DNA from: Clostridia bacterium
GTDB taxonomy: Bacteria; Bacillota; Clostridia; Christensenellales; Aristaeellaceae
Direction of reading: 5' to 3'
Length of the DNA: 48,846 nt
NCBI GenBank assembly: GCA_017436605.1
Contig: JAFSCW010000054.1
Span: forward strand, 1-48,846
Part shown: positions 7,599 through 14,995 of the stretch, in pieces
Position numbering within the stretch: position 1 is the stretch's first letter
How the letters are laid out: each line of letters begins with the position of its first letter
The notes under the pieces: model-generated
Told to the model about the DNA's origin: nothing
What the model saw: only the letters and a program-made list of their open reading frames with translations
The model's database searches: none
Made by a program: the position numbers and the translations under genes

Positions 7599-7616
7599 TC
7601 GATTCAATACATATCT

Positions 7617-7649
7617 GCACCCTGCGGCTTTCGCAGGGTGCTTTTTTTT
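7617..7649 (+). terminator. Terminator after the symporter gene
   Basis: 10-bp perfect stem GCACCCTGCG/CGCAGGGTGC (7617-7626, 7632-7641) with eight T residues. Confidence 0.95.
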
Positions 7650-7704
7650 GCTGCATGTATCGGCTGCAGGGCCCAGATTGTCTGACTAAAATGTCGAAAA
7701 TCAG

Positions 7705-7734
7705 TTGACAATTGTGTTCAGAATGACGTATAAT
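7705..7734 (+). promoter_or_regulatory. Promoter of the LacI-family regulator gene
   Basis: Consensus -35 TTGACA (7705-7710), 18-bp spacer, -10 TATAAT (7729-7734). Confidence 0.88.
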
Positions 7735-7743
7735 ATCTTTGCC

Positions 7744-7767
7744 GGAAACGTTACCGGTATCATTTCC
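7744..7767. promoter_or_regulatory. Palindromic operator, likely autoregulatory LacI-type site
   Basis: A 24-bp dyad: GGAAA (7744-7748) mirrored by TTTCC (7763-7767) around the 8-bp palindrome TACCGGTA (7752-7759), with two mismatched pairs. The central CG step and position just downstream of the -10 box are typical of LacI/PurR-family repressor sites. A wider inverted pair (GCCGGAA at 7741-7747, TTCCGGC at 7771-7777) overlaps it. Confidence 0.75.
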
Positions 7768-7806
7768 GAATTCCGGCATCAAATCGACCGAATCGGAGGC
7801 CAGAGC

Positions 7807-8817
7807 ATGGAGATCTATACGATCCGCGATGTAGCGCGCATGGCAGGCGTCGCAGTCAGCACGGTGTCCCGTGTGCTCAACGGACGTCCGGACGTCAGCG
7901 AGGAAACCCGCAGGCGGGTCATGGATGTGGTGGAGGAGTGCGGATTTGTTCAGAACAGAAACGCACGCAACCTCAAGAATACCAAGACGGTCTTTTCTGC
8001 GATTATCGTGCGCGGACGGCATAACACCTTCCTGAGCGACGTGGCGGAGCAGATGCTCGCCTGTGCGCAGGAATACAAGACGCCGTTTATCGTCAAATAC
8101 ATTGATGAAGAGGACGACGAGTTTGACGCGATGCGCCAGCTCTATACCGAAAAGCGCGCCGGCAGCTTTATTCTGCTGGGCTCCCGTCTGGATGAACGCA
8201 AGGAAATGATCAGAATGCTGGGCGTGCCCTGCGTGTTTGCAACGGTTGATGCGTCGGGCAGCGGGCTTGGGCGCGCGTCCAGCGTCAGCATCGACGACCG
8301 CGCGGCGACCCATGCCATGATGGACCGGCTGATTGCGCAGGGACATACGCGCGTGGCGGTGTTCGGCGGCTGCCGCGAAGGCGACGACGTCTTTGTCCGC
8401 CGCTATCGGGGTGCGATGGACAGCCTGAATGAGCACGGCATTTCGTTTGACTCCGATCAATATGTACAATCCCGTTTCACGCTCCATGGCGCCTATGAAA
8501 GTGCGATGCGCTTTTTCGAAAAACATCGCGATGTGACCGCTGTACTGGCGATGAGCGACACCATGGCGGCGGGCATCATCCGCGCGCTGGCGGATATGGG
8601 GATGCATGTCCCCACAGACGTCTCTGTAACGGGATTCGACGGTACGGAAATGGCAGGCTATTATATCCCGGCGATCACGACGGTTCGCCAGCCGACGGCG
8701 ACCATTGCGCGCGAGAGCGTCGCACTGCTGTGTGATATGCTCGACGGCGGCGATGCGCGCCATATCACGGTCGATTATACGCTGGTCGACGGTGAATCGA
8801 TCGGTCCCGTAAAGTGA
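7807..8817 (+). CDS. LacI-family transcriptional regulator
   Basis: A 336-residue DNA-binding repressor. The N-terminal helix-turn-helix IRDVARMAGVAVSTVSRVLN (residues 5-24) and hinge region are textbook LacI/GalR, followed by a periplasmic-binding-protein-like effector domain with AMSDTMAAGIIRAL and VTGFDGTEMA. The ATG at 7807 places the HTH at the extreme N-terminus as in the family; open sequence upstream covers the promoter and operator and is not coding. It is followed directly by a maltodextrin-type ABC transporter and amylase, so it probably controls starch/maltodextrin use. The strong dyad in its own leader suggests autoregulation. Confidence 0.94.
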   Translation: MEIYTIRDVARMAGVAVSTVSRVLNGRPDVSEETRRRVMDVVEECGFVQNRNARNLKNTKTVFSAIIVRGRHNTFLSDVAEQMLACAQEYKTPFIVKYIDEEDDEFDAMRQLYTEKRAGSFILLGSRLDERKEMIRMLGVPCVFATVDASGSGLGRASSVSIDDRAATHAMMDRLIAQGHTRVAVFGGCREGDDVFVRRYRGAMDSLNEHGISFDSDQYVQSRFTLHGAYESAMRFFEKHRDVTAVLAMSDTMAAGIIRALADMGMHVPTDVSVTGFDGTEMAGYYIPAITTVRQPTATIARESVALLCDMLDGGDARHITVDYTLVDGESIGPVK

Positions 8818-8855
8818 TGCAGTCGTATATATTAATCATAAGTAATCGTATCTCA

Positions 8856-8872
8856 CATGCCTTAACGGCATG
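8856..8872 (+). promoter_or_regulatory. Leader hairpin before the sugar-binding protein gene
   Basis: CATGCC (8856-8861) pairs with GGCATG (8867-8872) around TTAAC, ending ten bases before the GGAGG ribosome-binding site of the gene at 8895. It could be an operator dyad or an mRNA stem; there is no T-run, so it is not a terminator. Confidence 0.45.
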
Positions 8873-8894
8873 AGAAATAAAGGAGGAAATTTCT

Positions 8895-10073
8895 ATGAAG
8901 AAGCTGCTTTCTCTGGTGCTTGCGATCGCTCTGGTCGCCGGCATGAGCACCTGCGCGATGGCCGACGCCGTCACCCTTAAGCTCTGGGGCGCGCAGGAAG
9001 ACCAGGCCCTGCTGGGCGAGCTGGTCGAGGCCTTCAAGGCCGAAAACGCGGACGTCGAATGGGACATCTCCCTGGGCGTCGTCGGCGAGCCGGATGCGAA
9101 GACCCGTTACCTCGAGGACCCGGCCGCGGCTGCGGACGTGTTCGCCTTCGCCAATGACCAGCTGATGGATCTGGTCAACGCGGACGCCCTGTATGAGGTC
9201 ACCCGCAATAAGGACGCGATCGTCGCCGCCAACAGCGCCGGTTCCATCGAGTCCGCGACTCTGAATGACACCCTCTACGGCTATCCGATGACCGCGGATA
9301 ACGGCTACTTCCTCTACTACGACAAGAGCGTCCTGACCGAGGAAGACGTTAAGACCCTCGACGGTATCCTCGCCAAGGCGAACGAAGCCGGCAAGAAGGT
9401 CTTCATGGACGTGTCCAACGGCTGGTACATCGCTTCCTTCTTCATGGGCGCCGGCTGCGAGCTGGGCATGGATGAAAACGGCAACCAGACCTGTGATTTC
9501 AACAACGCTGCCGGTGTTGCCGCCGGCGAGGCGATCCGCGCCTTCTGTGCCGATCCGGCTTTCCTGACTGGTGATGACAGCGTGCTGCAGGGCGGCATGG
9601 GCGAGACCATCTGCGCCGGCGTCTCTGGTACCTGGAACGCGGACGCGATGATGGACAAGCTGGGTGACAACTACGCCGCCTGCAAGCTGCCGACCTTCAC
9701 CTGCGCCGGTGAGCAGGTTCAGATGGGCTCCTTCATCGGAACCAAGGTTGTTGGCGTCAATACCCAGACTGAGTTCCCGGTTGAGGCGATGATGCTGGCT
9801 GAGTACATCACCAACGAGGCTGCTCAGGTCAAGCGCTTCGAGCAGCGCGCGATGGGTCCGTCCAACGTGAACGCTGCCGCTTCCGAGGCTGTGCAGGAGA
9901 ACCTTGCGCTGGCCGCGCTGGCCGCGCAGAGCGCCCACGGCACCAGCCAGAAGCTGGTTCTGGGCACCTACTGGACCCCGGCTGAGGCCTTCGGTCTGGA
10001 GATGGAGAACAAGTCCACCGCCGATATGCAGACCCTGCTGGACAGCATGGTTGCGCAGATCACCGCGAAGTAA
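8895..10073 (+). CDS. Maltose/maltodextrin-type ABC transporter substrate-binding protein
   Basis: A 392-residue extracellular solute-binding protein (family 1, MalE-like) that captures oligosaccharide for the two permeases encoded next. It has a clear signal peptide (residues 1-24, ending CAMADA). The mature part begins VTLKLWGAQEDQ and contains the MalE-like stretches DVFAFANDQLMDLV, YGYPMTADNGYFLYYDKS and SGTWNAD. The Cys at 20 is not in a proper lipobox (MSTC), so lipid anchoring is doubtful. That is unusual for a Gram-positive binding protein and should be tested. Codon bias is the strongest in the locus, as expected for an abundant binding protein. It is separated from the permease gene by two hairpins that probably stabilise or attenuate its mRNA. 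Confidence 0.9.
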   Translation: MKKLLSLVLAIALVAGMSTCAMADAVTLKLWGAQEDQALLGELVEAFKAENADVEWDISLGVVGEPDAKTRYLEDPAAAADVFAFANDQLMDLVNADALYEVTRNKDAIVAANSAGSIESATLNDTLYGYPMTADNGYFLYYDKSVLTEEDVKTLDGILAKANEAGKKVFMDVSNGWYIASFFMGAGCELGMDENGNQTCDFNNAAGVAAGEAIRAFCADPAFLTGDDSVLQGGMGETICAGVSGTWNADAMMDKLGDNYAACKLPTFTCAGEQVQMGSFIGTKVVGVNTQTEFPVEAMMLAEYITNEAAQVKRFEQRAMGPSNVNAAASEAVQENLALAALAAQSAHGTSQKLVLGTYWTPAEAFGLEMENKSTADMQTLLDSMVAQITAK

Positions 10074-10094
10074 TCAATCCTCCCCTTCATGTCG

Positions 10095-10122
10095 TGGGCG
10101 AGGGGAGTAATCCCCTCGCCCA
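10095..10122 (+). terminator. Intercistronic hairpin 1 after the binding-protein gene
   Basis: Perfect 12-bp stem TGGGCGAGGGGA/TCCCCTCGCCCA with a GTAA tetraloop. No proper T-run follows, so it is more likely a partial attenuator or 3'-end mRNA stabiliser than a full terminator. Confidence 0.6.
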
Positions 10123-10131
10123 TGCTTATAT

Positions 10132-10178
10132 GCCATACGTCGTCTGCAAAGCGATGCGCTTTTCAGCCGACGTATGGC
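10132..10178 (+). repeat. Intercistronic hairpin 2, long near-perfect inverted repeat
   Basis: GCCATACGTCG (10132-10142) pairs perfectly with CGACGTATGGC (10168-10178); inside, CTG pairs with CAG and AAAGCG with CGCTTT, leaving an ATG loop. About 20 of 22 positions pair. It ends 35 bases before the permease start. Confidence 0.85.
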
Positions 10179-10213
10179 GACGGACAAAGCGCACAGAAGA
10201 AAGGGTGTTGACG

Positions 10214-11602
10214 ATGACGCAAAGCAAAGCGAAAAAGCGTACGCCGGCTGTCTTCGGCTGGTTTTCTTCCCTTGCGGAAGTCTTCCGCGAGGGAGATATG
10301 TGGACGAGGCTGTCCGCGCTGATCATGGGTCTTGGCCAGCTGAAGCGGGGGCAGGTGATCAAGGGTCTTCTGCTGATGGCCTTTGAGGCACTGTTTATCT
10401 GGTTCCAGACCGGGTTTGGCTGGCAGTATCTCAAGGACTTCGGCACGCTGGGCACCAATGCGCAGGCGCGCGTATGGGACGAGGCGGCGCAGATTTTCCG
10501 CCGTGTGCCGGGTGACAACTCCATGCTCATTCTGCTGTTCAGCGTGCTGACGCTGGCGACCTTCATCCCGTTTATTGCGATCTGGGTCATCAACATGAAG
10601 AGCGCGCTGTATGTTCAGAAGCAGGCGGAAAAGGGCGTAAAGCCGAATTCTTTTGTTGAGGATGTGAAGACCTTCCTCGATGAGCGCTTCCATATCACGC
10701 TGCTCACCCTTCCGATGCTGACGCTCGTGCTCTTTACGGTTCTGCCGATCGTGTTCATGATCCTCATCGCGTTCACGAACTTCGACAAGAACCATCAGCC
10801 GCCGGGATCGCTGTTTACCTGGGTGGGCATGACGAACGTGACCGACGTCTTCTGGGGCGATCAGCTCAAGAGCCAGACCTTCTTCGGCATCCTCGGCTGG
10901 ACGCTCGTATGGGCGGTCTTCGCGACGTTCACCAACTACATCTTCGGCATGATCCTCGCGATGATGATCAACAAAAAGGGCATCCGCTTCAAGAAGATGT
11001 GGCGTACGATCTTCGTGGTGACCATCGCCGTGCCGCAGTTTGTTTCGCTGCTGCTGGTCTCCAAGATGTTCACCGATACCGGCGTGGTCAACGTCCTTTT
11101 GCAGCAATGGGGCCTGATGTCAGGGCCGATCCCATTCCTGACCGATCCCACGCTGGCGCGCATCCTCGTCATCGTCGTTAACCTCTGGGTGGGTATCCCG
11201 TATACGATGCTCATGACCACGGGTATTCTCATGAACATCCCCGCGGATCTTTACGAAAGCGCTGCCATCGACGGCGCCGGTCCCGTGCGGCAGTTCATCT
11301 CGATCACCCTGCCGTATATGATCTTTGTGACTGCGCCGCAGATGATCACAACCTTTGTCGGCAACATCAACAACTTCAACGTCATCTATCTGCTGACCAC
11401 CGGCGGTCCGCTGACGCTGGATTATTATCAGGCGGGCAAGACCGATCTGCTGGTCACCTGGCTGTATAAGCTGACGGTCAACGAGCAGAACTACTCGCTC
11501 GCCTCCACGATCGGCATCTTCATCTTCCTGATCGTCGGCAGCATCTCCCTTGTCGTCTATAACATGACCGGCTCTGTGAAGAAGGAGGATCAGTTCCAGT
11601 GA
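10214..11602 (+). CDS. Maltodextrin-type ABC transporter permease (MalF-like)
   Basis: A 462-residue integral membrane subunit of a carbohydrate ABC importer. An N-terminal extension with two hydrophobic segments precedes a MalF-type core. The cytoplasmic EAA loop reads ESAAIDGAGPVRQFISITLP (from about residue 349), the docking site for the ATPase. No ATPase gene is in the locus, so a shared MsmX/MalK-type ATPase encoded elsewhere must energise it. The ATG at 10214 was chosen for AAGGG eight to nine bases upstream; the longer upstream frame runs through the hairpins. Its end overlaps the start of the next permease. Confidence 0.93.
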   Translation: MTQSKAKKRTPAVFGWFSSLAEVFREGDMWTRLSALIMGLGQLKRGQVIKGLLLMAFEALFIWFQTGFGWQYLKDFGTLGTNAQARVWDEAAQIFRRVPGDNSMLILLFSVLTLATFIPFIAIWVINMKSALYVQKQAEKGVKPNSFVEDVKTFLDERFHITLLTLPMLTLVLFTVLPIVFMILIAFTNFDKNHQPPGSLFTWVGMTNVTDVFWGDQLKSQTFFGILGWTLVWAVFATFTNYIFGMILAMMINKKGIRFKKMWRTIFVVTIAVPQFVSLLLVSKMFTDTGVVNVLLQQWGLMSGPIPFLTDPTLARILVIVVNLWVGIPYTMLMTTGILMNIPADLYESAAIDGAGPVRQFISITLPYMIFVTAPQMITTFVGNINNFNVIYLLTTGGPLTLDYYQAGKTDLLVTWLYKLTVNEQNYSLASTIGIFIFLIVGSISLVVYNMTGSVKKEDQFQ

Positions 11603-12453
11603 AAATGGGCATCAAGGCGCGCGAGCGCATTTCGAATTCCATCATCTATACGATCCTCACGATTCTTTCCTTCGTCTGGCTTCTGCCGATTGCCTGGCTG
11701 ATCATGTCCTCCCTGCGCGCGGAGCCGGGCGCCTATACGACCTACATCATTCCTAAGGGCTGGACGCTTTCCAACTATACGAAGCTCTTCACCGAAACGG
11801 AGCTGTTCAACTTCCCGCGCTGGTTCGCCAATACGCTGTTTGTCGCCTGCGTCTCCTGCGTGATTACGACGATGCTGACGCTGATGGTTGCCTATACGTA
11901 TTCGCGTCTGCGCTTCAGGAGCCGCAAGGGCCTGATGAACATGTCCCTGGTTCTGGGCATGTTCCCGGGATTCATGTCCATGATCGCCATTTATCATTTT
12001 ATGAAGCTCATGGGTTTGGATCAGTCGCTGGCAGCGCTGATCATGGTCTATTCCGGCGGCGCAGCGCTCAAGTACTACGTCGCAAAGGGATTCTTTGATA
12101 CGATCCCGCGCTCGCTGGACGAGGCTGCGCTCATCGACGGTGCAACCCGCAACGTCGTCTTTTTCAAGATCATTCTGCCCAACTCCATGCCGATCGTGAC
12201 CTATACTGCCATCGAGGCGTTCATCGCGCCGTGGGTGGATTTCATCTTCGTATCGGTCATCATGAAGGACAACTACGACAATTACACCGTGGCGCTGGGT
12301 CTGTTCCGCATGCTTGAGCGTGAGAACATCTACAACTACTTTACGCAGTTCTGTGCGGGTGCGGTGCTGGTCGCCGTGCCGATTACGCTCCTGTTTATCA
12401 AGATCCAGAAGTTCTATGTCGGCGGCGTTGTCGGCGGCGCGGTCAAGGGTTAA
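11599..12453 (+). CDS. Maltodextrin-type ABC transporter permease (MalG-like)
   Basis: The partner permease, 284 residues with six predicted membrane segments. The EAA loop reads EAALIDGATRNVVFFKIILP (from about residue 175) with the invariant Gly. The GTG at 11599 overlaps the MalF-like stop (GTGA) and has AAGGAGG ten bases upstream; an ATG two codons later is a less well spaced alternative. The hydrophobic C-terminus ends FYVGGVVGGAVKG, the usual MalG ending. The amylase gene follows after three bases, so permeases and amylase are co-translated. Confidence 0.94.
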   Translation: MKMGIKARERISNSIIYTILTILSFVWLLPIAWLIMSSLRAEPGAYTTYIIPKGWTLSNYTKLFTETELFNFPRWFANTLFVACVSCVITTMLTLMVAYTYSRLRFRSRKGLMNMSLVLGMFPGFMSMIAIYHFMKLMGLDQSLAALIMVYSGGAALKYYVAKGFFDTIPRSLDEAALIDGATRNVVFFKIILPNSMPIVTYTAIEAFIAPWVDFIFVSVIMKDNYDNYTVALGLFRMLERENIYNYFTQFCAGAVLVAVPITLLFIKIQKFYVGGVVGGAVKG

Positions 12454-12456
12454 GCG

Positions 12457-13926
12457 ATGAAAAAGTTATGCGCAGCAGCTGCGCTGTGCCTTGCGGCGCT
12501 GGGCCTTGGCCCGGCGCCTCTGGCATTTTCGCAGGAAAAAATGCCCTTTGTCGGACCGGTATATGAGATCTTTCCCGGCAGCTTTGCAGACAGCGACGCA
12601 GATGGTCTGGGCGATCTTATGGGTGTTGCAGAAAAAGCGGATTACATCGCTTCTCTGGGTGTGAGGGCCGTATGGCTGACGCCGTTTTATCCCGCGCAGA
12701 GCTATCATGGCTATGACGTCGTGGATTACTGCGCGGCGAAGGCGCAGATGGGCGGACTTGAAGCGTTCGATGCGCTGGTTTCGGCGCTTCATGCGCGCGG
12801 CATTTCGGTGCTGTGCGATCTCGTCCTCAACCATACCGGCAGCGAGCATCCCTGGTTTCTTGAAGCCTGCCGTGCGCTTTCCTCGGGGGAAGAGAGTCCA
12901 TATACCGATTACTATGTCTTCTCAAAGACCAAGGAACCCAAAATGCATGACGTGCCCGGCGCGCCGGGCTGGTATTATCTGGGCGAGTTCACCTATACCA
13001 TGCCGGATCTGAATCTGGACAGCGCGGCTGTCCGGGAAGAGATAGAGCGAATCGTCCGCTTCTGGCTGGAGCGCGGCGTGGACGGCTTCCGTCTGGATGC
13101 GATTACCTACTACTACGGCGGAGATACGGTCAGGAATACGGAATTCCTGACCTGGCTGATGGAGACCATCCGCGGCGTCAGGAAGGATGCGTATGTTGTC
13201 GGCGAGGCATGGACGGATGATGCGACGATTTCCCGGCTGTATGAAAGCGGCATTGACAGCCTGTTCCACTTTTCGCTGGCCGATACCGGCGGGGAGATCA
13301 TCGGCGCAGTCCGCAATCAAAATGGCGCCCGGCTGGCGCGGCTGATCGCCGGCACGGATTTTGCCGGGACCGATGCGGTCTTTCTGACCAACCACGACAT
13401 GGCCCGCAGCGCCGGCATGCTGACGAGCAATCCGCAGAAGATGCGCGCGGCAGCGGCGGCCTATCTGCTCTCGCCCGGTATTCCGTTCATATATTATGGC
13501 GAGGAAATCGGCATGACGGGTTCGGGCAGGGATGAAAATAAGCGTTTGCCAATGGTCTGGGGCGAGGCGGCGTATACCTGCAATCCGCCGGAAATGGCGG
13601 ATCAGAAGCAGAAACTCCAAAAAGGTGTCATGGATCAGGAGGAAGATCCGGATTCCGTGCTGAATATGTACAGGCGCCTTCTGACCATCCGGAATGCGCA
13701 TCCCGAAATCCCTTCCGGCAGACCTGTCGCGCTGGATCTCGGGGTGAAGGCGATCTTTGCGCTGGATTACGGCAGGAGCATCGCTATAATCAACATGGGC
13801 AAAACGTCCGTGACCGTTGCGATCGGGATGGAAGGAACGCTCGACTGCGAGGGCGGAGCGGCGCTTGAAAACGGGAGGCTGACGCTCGAGCCCTGGGCGG
13901 CTGCTGTGATCACGAAAGCCGACTAA
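12457..13926 (+). CDS. Secreted alpha-amylase family glycoside hydrolase (GH13)
   Basis: A 489-residue GH13 enzyme with an N-terminal signal peptide (about 1-25), so it acts outside the membrane on alpha-1,4-glucans, with the ABC importer taking up products. The four conserved regions are present: DLVLNHTG (region I), GFRLDAI with nucleophile Asp214 (II), VGEAW with acid/base Glu250 (III), and FLTNHDMAR with Asp314 (IV). A short C-terminal beta domain follows. The family is broad, so alpha-amylase, oligo-1,6-glucosidase-like or neopullulanase-like specificity cannot be separated by eye. The signal peptide has no clear lipobox. The start lies three bases after the MalG-like stop. Confidence 0.93.
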   Translation: MKKLCAAAALCLAALGLGPAPLAFSQEKMPFVGPVYEIFPGSFADSDADGLGDLMGVAEKADYIASLGVRAVWLTPFYPAQSYHGYDVVDYCAAKAQMGGLEAFDALVSALHARGISVLCDLVLNHTGSEHPWFLEACRALSSGEESPYTDYYVFSKTKEPKMHDVPGAPGWYYLGEFTYTMPDLNLDSAAVREEIERIVRFWLERGVDGFRLDAITYYYGGDTVRNTEFLTWLMETIRGVRKDAYVVGEAWTDDATISRLYESGIDSLFHFSLADTGGEIIGAVRNQNGARLARLIAGTDFAGTDAVFLTNHDMARSAGMLTSNPQKMRAAAAAYLLSPGIPFIYYGEEIGMTGSGRDENKRLPMVWGEAAYTCNPPEMADQKQKLQKGVMDQEEDPDSVLNMYRRLLTIRNAHPEIPSGRPVALDLGVKAIFALDYGRSIAIINMGKTSVTVAIGMEGTLDCEGGAALENGRLTLEPWAAAVITKAD

Positions 13927-13948
13927 CTTTTTCGGGAGGAAAACAGCC

Positions 13949-14785
13949 ATGTTGTATCTGCTTCTGGCGATTGTATCGAGCATGCTGGTCTCGGTGACAA
14001 TGCGCCTGAGCGAGGGAAGAACACGGAATTCTATTTCCATGCTCGCCATGAATTACCTGATGTGCACGGCGCTCTCTGCCTGCTTTGCCGGCACGGCAGA
14101 TTTTTTTCCGGCGCAGGAGGGAATCGGCTTTGCTGCGCTGCTGGGCGTGATCAGCGGCGCGCTGTATCTGGGCAGCTTTATGCTCCTGCAATGGAATATC
14201 CGCGTCAACGGCGTCGTTCTTCCGGCGACGTTCATGAAGCTGGGCGTTCTGGTGCCGACGATCATGGCCATTGTGGTTTTCCGCGAGGTGCCGCGTGCAG
14301 CGCAGATCGCCGGCATGCTGCTGGCTGTGCTGGCGATTGTGCTGGTGCAGTCCGAGAAGGGGACGGGCCGGGCGAAGAACGCTGCGGGTCTTGTGATCCT
14401 TCTGCTGGGCGGCGGACTGACGGATGCGACCAGCAAGATCTATGAGGAAATGGGAACGCCGGCGCTGGAGAATCACTTTCTGCTGTATACCTTCGCAGTG
14501 GCGCTTCTGCTGTGTGCGCTGCTTGCGCGGGCAAAGGGACAGGGGCTTTCCAAGGGCGATGCGGCGTTCGGTCTTCTGATTGGCGTGCCGAATTATTTTT
14601 CGGCCCGATTTCTGCTTTTGTCGCTTTCCAGCGTGCCCGCGGTCGCGGCGTATCCGACCTATTCCGTCGGTACGATTGTGCTGATCACGCTGGTCGGCGT
14701 GCTGCTGTTCCGGGAGAGAATCAGCCGCAGGCAGGCGCTTGCGCTTTTGATGATTCTCGCGGCGCTTGCACTGCTCAATCTCTGA
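13949..14785 (+). CDS. EamA/DMT-family transporter
   Basis: A 278-residue membrane protein with about ten hydrophobic segments in two homologous halves of five, the architecture of the drug/metabolite transporter (EamA) superfamily. The typical glycine- and proline-marked segments are present (ATFMKLGVLVPTIMAIVVF, and TYSVGTIVLITLVGVLLFRE near the C-terminus). Substrate is unknown. It has its own RBS (GGGAGG) 23 bases after the amylase stop and is probably the last gene of the maltodextrin operon, though a functional link is not evident. Confidence 0.85.
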   Translation: MLYLLLAIVSSMLVSVTMRLSEGRTRNSISMLAMNYLMCTALSACFAGTADFFPAQEGIGFAALLGVISGALYLGSFMLLQWNIRVNGVVLPATFMKLGVLVPTIMAIVVFREVPRAAQIAGMLLAVLAIVLVQSEKGTGRAKNAAGLVILLLGGGLTDATSKIYEEMGTPALENHFLLYTFAVALLLCALLARAKGQGLSKGDAAFGLLIGVPNYFSARFLLLSLSSVPAVAAYPTYSVGTIVLITLVGVLLFRERISRRQALALLMILAALALLNL

Positions 14786-14831
14786 TGAGCGGGAAAAGCG
14801 CAGGCCATTAAAATCCGAACGGAATATCCAG

Positions 14832-14861
14832 ACGGCGCGGGAAGTATTCCTGCGCCGTTTA
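14832..14861 (+). terminator. Possible terminator after the EamA transporter gene
   Basis: 12-bp stem (ACGGCGCGGGAA/TTCCTGCGCCGT, one G-T pair) with a GTAT loop, followed only by TT and a mixed AT-rich stretch. A weak T-run makes it uncertain. Confidence 0.5.
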
Positions 14862-14897
14862 GCAACGTTATTTATTCTTTTTGCGCAGGATTCCCGG

Positions 14898-14908
14898 TTG
14901 TGTCACAA
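14898..14908. promoter_or_regulatory. Small palindrome upstream of the exporter operon
   Basis: TTGTGTCACAA is an 11-bp palindrome, 20 bases upstream of a TACAAT (14928-14933) that could be a -10 box. No -35 box at proper spacing was found, which would suit an activator-dependent promoter. This is a weak call. Confidence 0.3.
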
Positions 14909-14995
14909 TCCTGCCATATCTTTCCGATACAATAAGCGACGTCGAAGGTCATAAAGGCTTCTGAACAGACGATACTCGGAGCGGAGGAATCATCC

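Noticed and set aside
7705..7806. N-terminal extension of the LacI-type regulator
   Set aside because: The open frame covers the -35/-10 boxes and operator and no RBS supports it.
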